Positions 17,955-26,752 of a stretch of DNA of 64,000 nt are shown one piece after another. The notes under the pieces are model-generated. The model worked only from the letters and a program-made list of their open reading frames with translations. It had not been told where the DNA came from and searched no databases. This DNA is from Bradyrhizobium arachidis (GTDB lineage: Bacteria > Pseudomonadota > Alphaproteobacteria > Rhizobiales > Xanthobacteraceae): positions 5,580,001 through 5,644,000 of the forward strand of contig NZ_CP077970.1 in NCBI RefSeq assembly GCF_024758505.1. The letters are read 5' to 3'. Position numbers and translations under genes: made by a program. The first letter of the stretch is position 1; each line of letters starts with the position of its first letter.

Positions 17955-18716
17955 ATGACGGAAGCGGCCGCGACGGACAGAGAGACGGACAAGGAAAAGG
18001 TCCACGACCAGAAGGAAGCGGATCACCATCCTTACTTTCGGCCGCGCGATGCCGCGACGCTGATCCTGGTCGACCGCAGCGGCTCCGTTCCAAAAGTTCT
18101 GGTCGGCAAGCGCCACGACAAGGTGGTGTTCATGCCCGGCAAATTCGTCTTCCCCGGCGGCCGCGTCGACAAGGCCGATTATCGCGTGCCGGTGGCCGCT
18201 CCCATCACGGCGGAGCTGGAAGCAAATCTGTTCAAGGGCAGCCCGAAGACCGAGGCTTCGCGTGCAAAATCGCTCGCGATTGCCGCGATCCGCGAGGCCT
18301 GCGAGGAGACCGGCCTGTGCCTGGGGCGCAAGGCTGAGGGCAAGGTACCAAAACTCGAGGGGCCGTGGGCGCCGTTTGCGGATGCCGGCCTGCTGCCCGA
18401 TCCGTCCGGCCTGTTCCTGATCGCGCGCGCGATCACGCCACCTGGCCGGGTCAAACGCTTTGACACGCGCTTCTTCACCGCGGATGCCTCGGCCATTACC
18501 CATCGGGTCGAGGGCGTCATTCACACCGATGCGGAGCTTGTCGAGCTGGTCTGGGTCGAGCTCGGCTCAAAGCCGCTGGCCGATTTGCATCCGATGACGC
18601 GGAACGTGCTCAACGAGCTCGACAAGCGGCTTGCCACGGGACCGCTGCGCCATGATGCGCCGGTGCCGTTCTTCCATTTCCACGGCGGCAAGATGCAGAA
18701 GGATATTTTGAGCTGA
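17955..18716 (+). CDS. NUDIX hydrolase
   Basis: A 253-aa NUDIX-fold protein. The NUDIX box is split: GGRVDKAD near residue 60, then a ~35-residue insertion, then AIREACEETGL near 115, which holds the REXXEE-type metal ligands. This layout resembles NUDT7/NUDT19-like hydrolases that act on CoA or nucleoside diphosphate derivatives; substrate unknown. The N-terminal ~25 residues are charged and probably disordered. The ATG at 17955 has GGGGTTGGAG upstream. The stop is adjacent to the stop of the convergent gene (18714-18719). Confidence 0.85.
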   Translation: MTEAAATDRETDKEKVHDQKEADHHPYFRPRDAATLILVDRSGSVPKVLVGKRHDKVVFMPGKFVFPGGRVDKADYRVPVAAPITAELEANLFKGSPKTEASRAKSLAIAAIREACEETGLCLGRKAEGKVPKLEGPWAPFADAGLLPDPSGLFLIARAITPPGRVKRFDTRFFTADASAITHRVEGVIHTDAELVELVWVELGSKPLADLHPMTRNVLNELDKRLATGPLRHDAPVPFFHFHGGKMQKDILS

Positions 18717-19277
18717 TCAGCTCTCCTCGTCGGCATCGGGCTCGGTGCCGACATAGTCCCGCGCCGGCAGTTTTAGCGCGCGGCCGAGTTCGTGCGCGAA
18801 CGCATTGGCCTCGTCGCGGCTGGAGAAGCTGCACAGCGCGACCGCCTCGGTGCCCCTGTTGCCGCAGAGACTGACGTGGAACAGCGTCGGCTGTTCGCCT
18901 TCCTCGGTGCCGCGGTCGGTGATGCTGAGGAAATGGAAGTCGGCGAGCTGGCGCTGGCTCCTGAACCGCAACGGACCAAACGCGCGCGTCACGACGACCT
19001 CGGCGAGCGATTTGTTGAGCTCGACGAAAGAACTGTAGGTCGCAAGATACAGGCCGGGAAGCAGGATCACGATGCCGATCCCGGAGAATACCAGGATCGG
19101 GACAAGGTCGTCGCTCAGGCGGCCGAAGCCGGCAAAATCATTGCGTATGCCGAGCGCGACGTTCCAGAGCAGAAAACCGCCCGCGGCGAGGAACGGCAGC
19201 GACAGCACCCGCGCAATCCATTGCGTGGGCCAGTCGACGCGGATGCGGTTGCCATCCACGTTCATTGCGCTCGCCAT
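18717..19277 (-). CDS. Hypothetical membrane protein
   Basis: A 186-aa protein with two transmembrane segments (about residues 22-42 and 60-82), then a ~100-residue soluble domain with a beta-rich pattern (FVELNKSLAEVVVTRAFGPLRF...). The membrane-hairpin-plus-domain shape resembles PH-like membrane proteins of unknown function. No catalytic motif was recognised. The start at 19277 has GGGAG upstream; Met5 is an alternative. It is convergent with the NUDIX gene. Confidence 0.65.
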   Translation of the reverse strand: MASAMNVDGNRIRVDWPTQWIARVLSLPFLAAGGFLLWNVALGIRNDFAGFGRLSDDLVPILVFSGIGIVILLPGLYLATYSSFVELNKSLAEVVVTRAFGPLRFRSQRQLADFHFLSITDRGTEEGEQPTLFHVSLCGNRGTEAVALCSFSSRDEANAFAHELGRALKLPARDYVGTEPDADEES

Positions 19278-19503
19278 TGCGTTGCTCCCTGGAGGGTCAG
19301 AAAGTTAAGTCTTGGCTTTGTCGGCGAAGCGGCCGGATTGGTTCGAGACCCGTGTCATTCTGAGGCCGCGGCGCGGCGCCCCGGAATGACGAATGTGCTG
19401 AGAGCGCCCCCAAAAACAAAAAATTGTTCTGCCCTGCTCCAATGGCGGAGTTCCCGCGCGTGCCTATGTCTCTGACAGCGACACCCAACATGGAAACGGG
19501 GCG

Positions 19504-20829
19504 ATGGCACAACGGCAACTCAAGCTTGGCGCGTTCATGCGCCCGATCAGCATTCATACCGGCGCCTGGCGCTATCCCGGGGCCTGGCCCGACGCCAATT
19601 TCAATTTTGGCCACATCAAGCAGCTGATCCAGAAGCTGGAAGCCGGCAAGTTCGACGCCTTCTTCATGGCCGATCACCTCGCCGTGCTGAACATGCCGGT
19701 CAATGCGTTGAAGCGCAGCCACACGGTGACGTCGTTCGAGCCGTTCACCCTGCTGTCGGCGCTGTCGGCCGTCACCGAAAGAATCGGCCTGATCGCGACG
19801 GGCTCGACCACCTTTGACGAGCCCTATCATGTCGCGCGCCGCTTTGCCTCGCTCGACCATCTCAGCGGCGGGCGCGCCGGCTGGAATATCGTCACGACCT
19901 CCAATCCGGACGCGGCGCTGAATTTTGGTCTCGACGACCACATGGAGCACGCCGAGCGCTACAAGCGCGCGCGGGAATTCTACGACGTCGTCACCGGCCT
20001 CTGGGATTCCTTTGCCGACGACGCTTTTGTGCGCGACGTCGAAAGCGGCCTGTTCTTCGATCCCTCGAAAATGCATGTGCTCGATCACCAGGGCAAATAT
20101 CTCAGGGTGCGCGGCCCGCTCAACATCGCCCGCCCCGTGCAGGGCTGGCCGGTGATCGTGCAGGCCGGCGCGTCCGAGGACGGCAAGCAGCTCGCCGCCG
20201 AGACGGCGGAGGCTGTATTCACCGGCGGCGGCAGCCTCGCCGACGGGCAAAAGCTCTATGCCGACATCAAGGGCCGGATGGAAAAGATCGGCCGCGATCC
20301 CGATCACCTCAAGATTCTTCCCGGCGCCTTCGTCGTGGTCGGCGACAGCGTGGATGAAGCGAAGGAGAAGCGCGCGCTGCTCGACAGCCGCGTGCACTAT
20401 GACAGCGCGATCGCCTCGCTCTCGGTCATCCTCGGCACCGATGCTTCCGGCTTCGATCCGGACGGACAGCTGCCGGAGATTCCCGAGACCAATGCGAGCA
20501 AGAGCGGCCGGCAGCGCATGGTCGACCTCGCCAAGCGCGACAGGCTCACGGTGCGCCAGCTCGCGCAGCGCGTCGGCGGCTATGGCGGGCTGTCCTTCGT
20601 CGGCACGGCAAAAACCATCGCCGACCAGATGGAGGAATGGCTGGTGGGTCGCGGCGCCGACGGTTTTAACATCATGTTCCCGTTCCTGCCCGCCGGGCTC
20701 GACGACTTCGTCGACAAGGTGGTTCCGGAGCTGCAAAAGCGCGGGATTTTCCGGAAAGAGTATGAAGGGGCCACTTTGAGGGAGAATCTGGGCCTGCCGC
20801 GGCCGAAAAACCGGTTCTTTGAGGGGTAA
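19504..20829 (+). CDS. LLM-class flavin-dependent monooxygenase (NtaA/SnaA/DszA type)
   Basis: A 441-aa bacterial-luciferase-like TIM barrel. The N-terminus (LKLGAFMRPISIHTGAWR...KLEAGKFDAFFMADH) and the IATGSTTFDEPYHVARRFASLDHLSGGRAGWNIVTTSNPD block are typical of FMNH2-dependent NtaA/SnaA/SoxA/DszA oxygenases, which act on nitrilotriacetate, sulfur heterocycles and similar compounds. A partner flavin reductase is not adjacent. Substrate unknown. A GGAAACGGGG Shine-Dalgarno precedes the ATG at 19504. The 226-bp region upstream contains a decayed CATTC...GAATGAC palindrome and nothing else recognised. Confidence 0.88.
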   Translation: MAQRQLKLGAFMRPISIHTGAWRYPGAWPDANFNFGHIKQLIQKLEAGKFDAFFMADHLAVLNMPVNALKRSHTVTSFEPFTLLSALSAVTERIGLIATGSTTFDEPYHVARRFASLDHLSGGRAGWNIVTTSNPDAALNFGLDDHMEHAERYKRAREFYDVVTGLWDSFADDAFVRDVESGLFFDPSKMHVLDHQGKYLRVRGPLNIARPVQGWPVIVQAGASEDGKQLAAETAEAVFTGGGSLADGQKLYADIKGRMEKIGRDPDHLKILPGAFVVVGDSVDEAKEKRALLDSRVHYDSAIASLSVILGTDASGFDPDGQLPEIPETNASKSGRQRMVDLAKRDRLTVRQLAQRVGGYGGLSFVGTAKTIADQMEEWLVGRGADGFNIMFPFLPAGLDDFVDKVVPELQKRGIFRKEYEGATLRENLGLPRPKNRFFEG

Positions 20830-20865
20830 TTGGCCCGAAACAAGCGAGATTCTGGCCCTAAAACC

Positions 20866-20893
20866 TTGACTTCAGGCCGTTTCTGGCTAGGTT
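20866..20893 (+). promoter_or_regulatory. Candidate rpmG promoter
   Basis: TTGACT at 20866-20871 and TAGGTT at 20888-20893 are 16 bp apart, about 60 bp before the rpmG start. It fits the alphaproteobacterial housekeeping pattern (strong TTGAC, weaker -10). Confidence 0.5.
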
Positions 20894-20953
20894 GCCGGCC
20901 AACGCGGGCCGTTTGGCCGGCTCCAGATTCCCTTTATTTCTGAGGTTCAGAAC

Positions 20954-21121
20954 ATGGCCAAAGCGGTCACCATCAAGGTCAAGCTCGTGTCCTCGGCTGA
21001 CACCGGCTTCTACTACGTCGCCAAGAAGAATTCGCGGACCATGACCGACAAGCTGGTCAAGAAGAAGTACGACCCGGTCGCGCGCAAGCACGTCGAATTC
21101 AAGGAAGCCAAGATCAAGTAA
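20954..21121 (+). CDS. rpmG: 50S ribosomal protein L33
   Basis: A 55-aa basic protein, [20 protein letters not shown] at the start and ...[18 protein letters not shown] at the end, the usual L33 length and sequence in alphaproteobacteria. It lacks the CxxC zinc pairs, so it is the zinc-independent form. It has its own promoter-like sequence upstream and an intrinsic terminator 25 bp downstream, so it is probably a single-gene transcript. Confidence 0.96.
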   Translation: MAKAVTIKVKLVSSADTGFYYVAKKNSRTMTDKLVKKKYDPVARKHVEFKEAKIK

Positions 21122-21144
21122 GATCGCGGCATAGCTACGGACTG

Positions 21145-21173
21145 ACGGGGCCCTCGCGGCCCCGTTTTTATTT
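21145..21173 (+). terminator. Rho-independent terminator of rpmG
   Basis: ACGGGGCC/GGCCCCGT stem, 5-base loop (CTCGC), followed directly by TTTTATTT. It lies 24 bp past the rpmG stop. Confidence 0.9.
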
Positions 21174-21177
21174 GATC

Positions 21178-21307
21178 CGTCATCCTGAGGTGCGAACCAT
21201 GCGGCGCAGCGCGCCGCGTGGAGAGCCTCGAAGGATGAACGGCCGAGATGCAGCCGGGCCGTCGCCCTTCGAGGGCCGCTGAAGAAGCGGCCACCTCAGG
21301 GTGACGG
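21178..21307. repeat. Fifth copy of the ~130-bp palindromic repeat, inverted
   Basis: The reverse complement of the element at 11030-11161: it starts CCGTCATCCTGAGGTG and ends CACCTCAGGGTGACGG, with GGGCCGTCGCCCTTCGAGGG inside. It sits between the rpmG terminator and the MFS gene. The copies in opposite orientation show that this is a dispersed family, not only a local duplication. Confidence 0.88.
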
Positions 21308-21330
21308 TCTGAGCCTTGCACCCGCGGCAG

Positions 21331-22563
21331 TCACGCCGTGCGCAGCACCGGCGGCTGCGAGGGGCGGATCAGGGCGAAGGCGACCTGGATGATGCCGCCG
21401 GCAAGCCCGAGCGCGACGCCGATGCGCCAGGCCATGGTGTAGGAGCCGAGCGCGTCGTAGAGCACGCCTCCGCCATACGCGCCGAGGAAGCTGCCGATCT
21501 GGTGGCTCATGAAGGCGAGCCCCTGGATCATGGCCTGCCAGCGCAGCCCGAACATTTCTGCGACGGCGCCTGCGACCAGCGGACCGACGCCCATCCACAA
21601 GAAGCCCATGATGGCGCCGAACAACAGCGTCGAGAACGACGTCGCCGGCAGCATGAAATACCAGGCAAGCGCGAGCGAGCGCAGGATGTAGATCGCGCCC
21701 AAGAGCGCCAGCTTGTTCCAGCGCTGGCCGGCCCAGCCGAAGAACAGCGAGCCCAGCACGTTGAAACCGCCGATCATGCCGAGCGTCTGCGCGCTCAGCA
21801 TCGGATCGAGGCCGCAGATCGCGAGATACGACGGCAGATGCGTGGTGAGGAACACAAGCTGCATGCCGCAGACGAGATAGGCGCAGGTCATCACCACGAA
21901 GGAGGCATTGCCGAACGCGGTCTTCGCCGCCACCGCAGCGGTGGCGTCGCCGATGTCATCGGCCGCAGGCTTTGGCAGCGGAATCTTGTCGATGCGGCCG
22001 GCGTACCAGGCCGCCGGAATCATCAGCGCCGACATCACGACGAAGCCGGCGAGGCCGATGCGCCAGCCAAAACCTTCGTTGAGGATCTGGCCGAGCGGCG
22101 CCGAGAGCAGCGCACCGAGCGAGCCCGCGCCGGAGACTATGCCGAGCACCGTCGAGCGCACCGTCTCCGGGACCGCGCGCGCGGCGACCGACATCGCGAT
22201 CGCGGCCGCGGTACAGGCGAGCGAGGTGCCAATCAGCACGCCGCCGCCGATCATGACGCTGATCAGCCCGTTGGCGGTCGCCATCAGCGCCAGCCCTGCG
22301 ATGTACATCAGCGCACCGACGATCATGATCGGACGGAAGCCGTAGCGCACGGTGAGCGCGCCGACGGGCGGCTGGAGAAAGCCCCAGGCGAGGTTTTGCA
22401 CGGCCAGCGCCAGCGTGAAATCCGACACCGAGATGCGGATATCGTGCGTCAAGGGCTGGAGGAAGATGCCGAGGCTCTGGCGCAGGCCCATGCTCAGCGT
22501 GAGCATGACAGAGGCGCCGATCAGGATGGGGAGCGTGGGCCGCAGGACCTGCAACAGGGGCAT
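21331..22563 (-). CDS. MFS transporter
   Basis: A 410-aa permease with about twelve hydrophobic segments. MFS features include the loop 2-3 motif (GALTVRYGFRPIM, variant of GxLaDrxGrr) and a long central loop between segments 6 and 7 (GRIDKIPLPKPAADDIGD). It resembles oxalate/formate-antiporter-like and CynX/monocarboxylate branches; substrate unknown. The ATG at 22563 has TTAGGGAG upstream. It is divergent from a TetR regulator with a perfect palindrome in between, so its expression is probably TetR-controlled. Confidence 0.87.
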   Translation of the reverse strand: MPLLQVLRPTLPILIGASVMLTLSMGLRQSLGIFLQPLTHDIRISVSDFTLALAVQNLAWGFLQPPVGALTVRYGFRPIMIVGALMYIAGLALMATANGLISVMIGGGVLIGTSLACTAAAIAMSVAARAVPETVRSTVLGIVSGAGSLGALLSAPLGQILNEGFGWRIGLAGFVVMSALMIPAAWYAGRIDKIPLPKPAADDIGDATAAVAAKTAFGNASFVVMTCAYLVCGMQLVFLTTHLPSYLAICGLDPMLSAQTLGMIGGFNVLGSLFFGWAGQRWNKLALLGAIYILRSLALAWYFMLPATSFSTLLFGAIMGFLWMGVGPLVAGAVAEMFGLRWQAMIQGLAFMSHQIGSFLGAYGGGVLYDALGSYTMAWRIGVALGLAGGIIQVAFALIRPSQPPVLRTA

Positions 22564-22627
22564 TGTTCTTGTTCTCCCTAAGGGTCGTGGCACGAATGCC
22601 TTGGCCTGCGATTCCAGCCGATTCAGG

Positions 22628-22645
22628 GTACACAGACCTGTGTAC
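22628..22645. promoter_or_regulatory. TetR-type operator, 8-2-8 palindrome
   Basis: GTACACAG-AC-CTGTGTAC is a perfect 8-bp inverted repeat in the spacer between the divergent MFS (start 22563) and TetR (start 22697) genes. Size, symmetry and position fit a dimeric TetR operator that represses both genes. Confidence 0.8.
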
Positions 22646-22696
22646 TTAGGCTATAGAAGGGAGGCACTGTCAAGCGAACAGGATATCGGCCCTCGC

Positions 22697-23293
22697 ATGG
22701 CACCCTCGCCCGCCAAACAGACGATGAAAGAGCGGATTCTCGAGACCGCCGATAAGCTGTTCTATCTGCAAGGCATTCGCGCCGTTGGCGTCGACACGAT
22801 CGCGGCCGAGATCGGCATCTCCAAGCGCACGCTGTACAATCACTTCCCTTCCAAGGACGCGCTGATCGCGGCCTATCTCGAACGACGGTTCGTAGCGCCC
22901 CGCCCCTCCGCAAGGCCGCCGGCCGAGCAGATCCTCGCCACCTTCGATTCGCTGGAGAGACGGTTCGCATCGAAGGATTTTCGCGGCTGCCCGTTCGTGA
23001 ACGCAGTCGCCGAGCTCGGCACGCAGGACCGCGCGGTGAAGAAGATCGCCGTCGCCTTCAAGGAGAGCCGCCGCGTCTGGTTTCGCGACCGTCTGAACGA
23101 GCTCGGTGTCAAGGAAGCCGATGCGCTCGCTACCCAGCTCGTGCTGCTGGTCGACGGCTCCATCGCGCAGGATCTTGTGCGCGACGATCCCGCCATGGCG
23201 CGCGCGGCGCGGGAAGCGGCAAAGGTGCTGCTGCGGAACGCGGGTGTAGATATCGCGGACGCGGAGGCAACGGGGAAACGCTCGCCGCACTAA
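22697..23293 (+). CDS. TetR/AcrR-family transcriptional regulator
   Basis: A 198-aa regulator. The helix-turn-helix lies near residues 27-50 (VGVDTIAAEIGISKRTLYNHFPSKDALI). The C-terminal half is an all-helical ligand domain with CPFVNAVAEL, typical of the TetR_C_33/YsiA-like group. It probably binds the palindrome at 22628-22645 and controls the divergent MFS gene; ligand unknown. The ATG at 22697 gives family length; longer in-frame readings run through the promoter and into the MFS gene. Confidence 0.9.
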   Translation: MAPSPAKQTMKERILETADKLFYLQGIRAVGVDTIAAEIGISKRTLYNHFPSKDALIAAYLERRFVAPRPSARPPAEQILATFDSLERRFASKDFRGCPFVNAVAELGTQDRAVKKIAVAFKESRRVWFRDRLNELGVKEADALATQLVLLVDGSIAQDLVRDDPAMARAAREAAKVLLRNAGVDIADAEATGKRSPH

Positions 23294-23296
23294 AGC

Positions 23297-23398
23297 TGTC
23301 ATCACCCGCGAAGGCGGGTGATCCAGTATTCCAGAGACGGTGATAAAATACGGAGATGTCTCGGCGTACTGGATGCCCCGCCTTCGCGGGGCATGACA
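23297..23398. repeat. Palindromic repeat (CCCGC...GCGGG/CAGTA type)
   Basis: The outer arms TGTCATCACCCGCGAAGGCG and CGCCTTCGCGGGGCATGACA are inverted, with inner GATCCAGTA and TACTGGATG also inverted. It fills the gap between the TetR gene and the convergent MaoC-like gene. The same family occurs at 42211-42313. Confidence 0.8.
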
Positions 23399-23402
23399 CC
23401 AG

Positions 23403-24203
23403 CTAGGCCGCCGCCTGCTCGCGCGGCTGGTAGATCGCGATGTGCTGACAATGCGCAAGCGGCGTCGTGCCGCCAGCGACGACCAGCGCGTCGAGCTCGA
23501 CGAAACGATGGCCCTTCTTCTCGTAATTCGCCGTGACCCTGGCGCGCGCGGTGATCTCGTCGCCGGTTCGCGCGGCCGCGAGAAGCTGCATGCGGCTGCC
23601 GACGTGAATCCACGGGCCCAGAATCGTGTTGTCGACGAGCACGCGATTCATCATCCGCTGGATGAGCCCGGGATGACCGAGCCCTTCGCGCGCAAAGACC
23701 GGGTCGGTCTCCCTGATATCGGCGAGATAGTTTTGCGCGTCCTGCGCGGCCCAACGGCGCGGCGTCGTGCCGAGCCATTTGCCTTCCTCGAACGTCGCCG
23801 GACTGACGGGCTTGCGCTCCGCCACGGCTGGGACGACGACGTAGTCGTCCAGCACGACCGCGGGTGTAGCGGCCGGCAGCGACGCCGTCCCGGTCGCGCA
23901 GAGCTCGGTCCGGCTAAAGACCTCGATCGTCAGCAGGCCGTTGTGCTCGGTCGCGTCGACGTCGGCGGCCTCCCCGTCATAGACCGGCTTGATGAAGCGC
24001 GCCTCGATCAGCCCTTGGCTGAGAAAATCGCGACCCCAGCGCGCGATCGGCACATGCATCATGTAGGCGAAGACGTCGACACCCGGCACCAGCCCGCCGG
24101 AAAAGCCGAAGCGGCGCGCCACCGTGTCGTCGTGCATCTTGTTTTCGGATTGCTTTGCGGTGTTGTAGGCCTCGACGCGGTAGGTCTCTAACCGGTTCGG
24201 CAT
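23403..24203 (-). CDS. MaoC-like hotdog-fold protein
   Basis: A 266-aa protein with two hotdog-like halves: an N-terminal one around MHDDTVARRFGFSGGLVPGVDVFAYMMH (about 23-50) and a C-terminal one around LVDNTILGPWIHVGSRMQ...RARVTANYEKKGHRFVELDALVV. Such proteins bind or hydrate acyl-CoA thioesters. The canonical hydratase-2 Asp/His motif is not clearly present, so catalytic activity is uncertain. The start at 24203 has AAGGGCGGAAACC upstream; the longer reading to 24395 lacks support and runs over the divergent gene's promoter. Confidence 0.7.
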   Translation of the reverse strand: MPNRLETYRVEAYNTAKQSENKMHDDTVARRFGFSGGLVPGVDVFAYMMHVPIARWGRDFLSQGLIEARFIKPVYDGEAADVDATEHNGLLTIEVFSRTELCATGTASLPAATPAVVLDDYVVVPAVAERKPVSPATFEEGKWLGTTPRRWAAQDAQNYLADIRETDPVFAREGLGHPGLIQRMMNRVLVDNTILGPWIHVGSRMQLLAAARTGDEITARARVTANYEKKGHRFVELDALVVAGGTTPLAHCQHIAIYQPREQAAA

Positions 24204-24313
24204 GGTTTCCGCCCTTCCCAGATTCTTGTTGTTTCTGCCCCTGATCGTAGGGCCCCGGGAACCCCGGTCAATCCCCTCGCCTTTGGGCCTCGAATGGGGT
24301 ACCACGCCGCGGA

Positions 24314-24823
24314 ATGACCGATATTTCCAGCACAACCCGCATCTATGTCGACGCCGACGCCTGTCCCGTGAAGGACGAGATTTATCGCGTCGCATCCAGG
24401 CACTCCTTGCCGGTGAGCGTGGTCGCCGGCAATTTCATCCGCGTGCCGCAGGACCCGCTGATCGAGCGCGTGGCGGCCGGCAGCGGGATGGATGCCGCCG
24501 ACGACTGGATCGCGGAGCGTGCGGGTGCCGGCGACATCGTCGTGACCGCTGACATTCCGCTTGCCAGCCGCTGCGTGAAGGCAGGCGCCGACGTCATCGC
24601 GCCGAATGGAAAGCCGTTCACCGAAGAGTCGATCGGGATGACGCTGGCCGTCCGCAATCTGATGACGGATCTGCGCTCCTCGGGCGAAATCACCGGCGGG
24701 CCGAAATCCTACTCGCCGCGCGACCGCTCGACCTTCCTCTCGACGCTCGACCAGACCATCCGCCGCATCCAGCGCCGGCGCGCCGCGCAGCCGGTGCCGA
24801 GCCACAGTTCGAGCCAGGGCTGA
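24314..24823 (+). CDS. DUF188/UPF0178 (YaiI/YqxD) family protein
   Basis: A 169-aa PIN-like protein. The signature [17 protein letters not shown] is at residues 11-27, and later [11 protein letters not shown] and [11 protein letters not shown] are conserved. Aspartates at these places resemble a PIN nuclease centre. The function has not been established for the family. It is 2 bp before the ABC-F gene and probably cotranscribed with it. Confidence 0.9.
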   Translation: MTDISSTTRIYVDADACPVKDEIYRVASRHSLPVSVVAGNFIRVPQDPLIERVAAGSGMDAADDWIAERAGAGDIVVTADIPLASRCVKAGADVIAPNGKPFTEESIGMTLAVRNLMTDLRSSGEITGGPKSYSPRDRSTFLSTLDQTIRRIQRRRAAQPVPSHSSSQG

Positions 24824-24825
24824 CC

Positions 24826-26637
24826 ATGGCGCCGCCCCTCATCCAGCTCAAAGACATCCGCCTGACCTTTGGCGGCACGCCGCTGCTCACCAGCGTCGAG
24901 CTCAGCGTATCCCCGGGGGAGCGCGTCTGCCTGATCGGCCGCAACGGTTCTGGCAAGTCTACGCTGCTGAAGATCGCAGCCGGCCTGGTCGAGCCGGACG
25001 GCGGCACGCGCTTCGTGCAGCCGGGTGCCACCATCCGTTATCTGCCGCAGGAGCCGGATTTTGGCGAGCACGCGACGACGCTCGCCTATGTCGAGGCCGG
25101 CATGGCGCCCGGCGACGACCATCATCAGGCGCAATATCTGCTGGAGCAACTCGGACTCACCGGCAACGAGAACCCCGCAAACCTCTCCGGCGGCGAGGCC
25201 CGCCGCGCGGCGCTGGCGCGTGTGCTGGCGCCATCGCCCGACATTCTGCTGCTGGACGAGCCGACCAACCATCTCGACCTCACCACCATCGAGTGGCTCG
25301 AGCAGGAGCTCGACAGCCGCCGCAGCGCGTTGGTGCTGATCAGCCACGACCGGCGTTTCCTCACCAATCTCTCGCGCTCGACCGCCTGGCTCGATCGCGG
25401 CAGGATCAAGCAGATCGACCGCGGCTTTGCCTCGTTCGAAAGCTGGCGCGACGAGGTGCTGGCAGAAGAAGAGCGCGAGCAGCACAAGCTCGGCCGCAAG
25501 ATCGTCGACGAGGAGCACTGGCTGCGCCACGGCGTCTCCGGCCGGCGCAAGCGCAACGTCAAGCGGCTCGCCAACCTGCATGAACTGCGGGCGCAGCGCC
25601 GCAACTATCGCGGCACGACCGGCGCCGCCAGCCTCGCCGCTGCCGAAGCCGAGCAGTCTGGCCGGCTGGTGATCGAAGCGAAGACCATCAGCAAAGCCTA
25701 TGGCGAGCGCAAGATCGTCGAGAATTTTTCGACCCGCATCCAGCGCGGCGACCGGCTCGGCATCATCGGACCGAACGGTGCCGGCAAGACAACGCTGGTC
25801 AATCTGTTGACCGGTGGCATCGAGCCTGACACCGGCACCGTGCGGCTTGGTGCCAATCTGGAGATGGCGACGCTCGACCAGCACCGCGAAAGCCTCGATC
25901 CCAAATCGACGCTTGCGGAAGCCTTGACCGGCGGCCGCGGCGACCACGTCATGGTCGGTGGCAAGCCAAAGCACGTCGTCGGCTACATGAAGGACTTCTT
26001 GTTCGCGCAGGAGCAGCGCGGCACGCCGCTGGAGGTGCTCTCAGGCGGCGAGCGCGGCCGGCTGATGCTGGCGCGCGCGCTGGCAAAGCCATCCAACCTG
26101 CTGGTGTTGGACGAGCCGACCAACGATCTCGACCTCGAAACGCTGGATGTGCTCGAGGAGATGCTCGGCGACTATGAGGGCACGGTGATCCTGATCAGCC
26201 ACGACCGCGATTTCCTCGACCGCGTGGTGACCTCTGCGATTGCGCCCGATGGCAACGGCAGGTGGATCGAATATGCCGGCGGCTACACCGACATGTTGGC
26301 TCAGCGCGGCGCCGATTTGACGCGCGAGACCGCGAAAGCAGAGCCAGCGCCCGAGAAGAAAGGGGCCAAGGCCCCTGCTCCCGCGACGACGGCCAAGCGG
26401 CGCCTGAGCTTCAACGAAAAGCACGCGCTCGAAACCTTGCCGAAGAAGATGGAGGCGCTGCACTCCGGCATCGCGAAACTGCAGCGTGTGCTCGACGATC
26501 CCACTCTTTACGCCAAAGACCGCAAAAAATTCGACGACACCTCAGCCGCGATCGCCAAGGCCCATGACGAGCTCGCCGCGGCCGAAGAGCGTTGGCTCGA
26601 ACTTGAAATGCTCCGCGAAGAAATCGAACAGGCCTGA
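24826..26637 (+). CDS. ABC-F family ATPase (Uup type)
   Basis: A 603-aa soluble protein with two ABC domains and no membrane part. Walker A motifs are GRNGSGKST and GPNGAGKTT, the signatures NLSGGEARR and VLSGGERGR, and Walker B LLLDEPTNHLD and LVLDEPTNDLD. A C-terminal coiled-coil extension (about 520-603) marks the Uup branch. ABC-F proteins act on ribosomes (translation factors, some antibiotic protection); Uup has also been linked to replication-fork/branched-DNA handling. It follows the DUF188 gene by 2 bp. Confidence 0.92.
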   Translation: MAPPLIQLKDIRLTFGGTPLLTSVELSVSPGERVCLIGRNGSGKSTLLKIAAGLVEPDGGTRFVQPGATIRYLPQEPDFGEHATTLAYVEAGMAPGDDHHQAQYLLEQLGLTGNENPANLSGGEARRAALARVLAPSPDILLLDEPTNHLDLTTIEWLEQELDSRRSALVLISHDRRFLTNLSRSTAWLDRGRIKQIDRGFASFESWRDEVLAEEEREQHKLGRKIVDEEHWLRHGVSGRRKRNVKRLANLHELRAQRRNYRGTTGAASLAAAEAEQSGRLVIEAKTISKAYGERKIVENFSTRIQRGDRLGIIGPNGAGKTTLVNLLTGGIEPDTGTVRLGANLEMATLDQHRESLDPKSTLAEALTGGRGDHVMVGGKPKHVVGYMKDFLFAQEQRGTPLEVLSGGERGRLMLARALAKPSNLLVLDEPTNDLDLETLDVLEEMLGDYEGTVILISHDRDFLDRVVTSAIAPDGNGRWIEYAGGYTDMLAQRGADLTRETAKAEPAPEKKGAKAPAPATTAKRRLSFNEKHALETLPKKMEALHSGIAKLQRVLDDPTLYAKDRKKFDDTSAAIAKAHDELAAAEERWLELEMLREEIEQA

Positions 26638-26647
26638 GCCACAAATT

Positions 26648-26729
26648 GTAGGATGGTTAGAACGCAGCGAAACCCATCAGAGATGACGACGGAGATATGA
26701 TGGGTTTCGCTCTGCTCTACCTATCCTAC
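26648..26729. repeat. Palindromic repeat (GTAGGATGG...CTATCCTAC type)
   Basis: GTAGGATGGTTAGAACGCAGCGAAACCCATC at the left and GATGGGTTTCGC...CTACCTATCCTAC at the right are imperfect inverted copies. It lies between the ABC-F gene and the following gene. Confidence 0.75.
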
Positions 26730-26752
26730 GTTGTCGGAAAAAGAGAGATGAT

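Noticed and set aside
21316..22581. Long open frame (421 codons) on the plus strand opposite the MFS gene
   Set aside because: It reads as Arg/His/Gln-rich low-complexity sequence typical of an antisense frame of a GC-rich gene; the minus-strand frame is a clear MFS permease.
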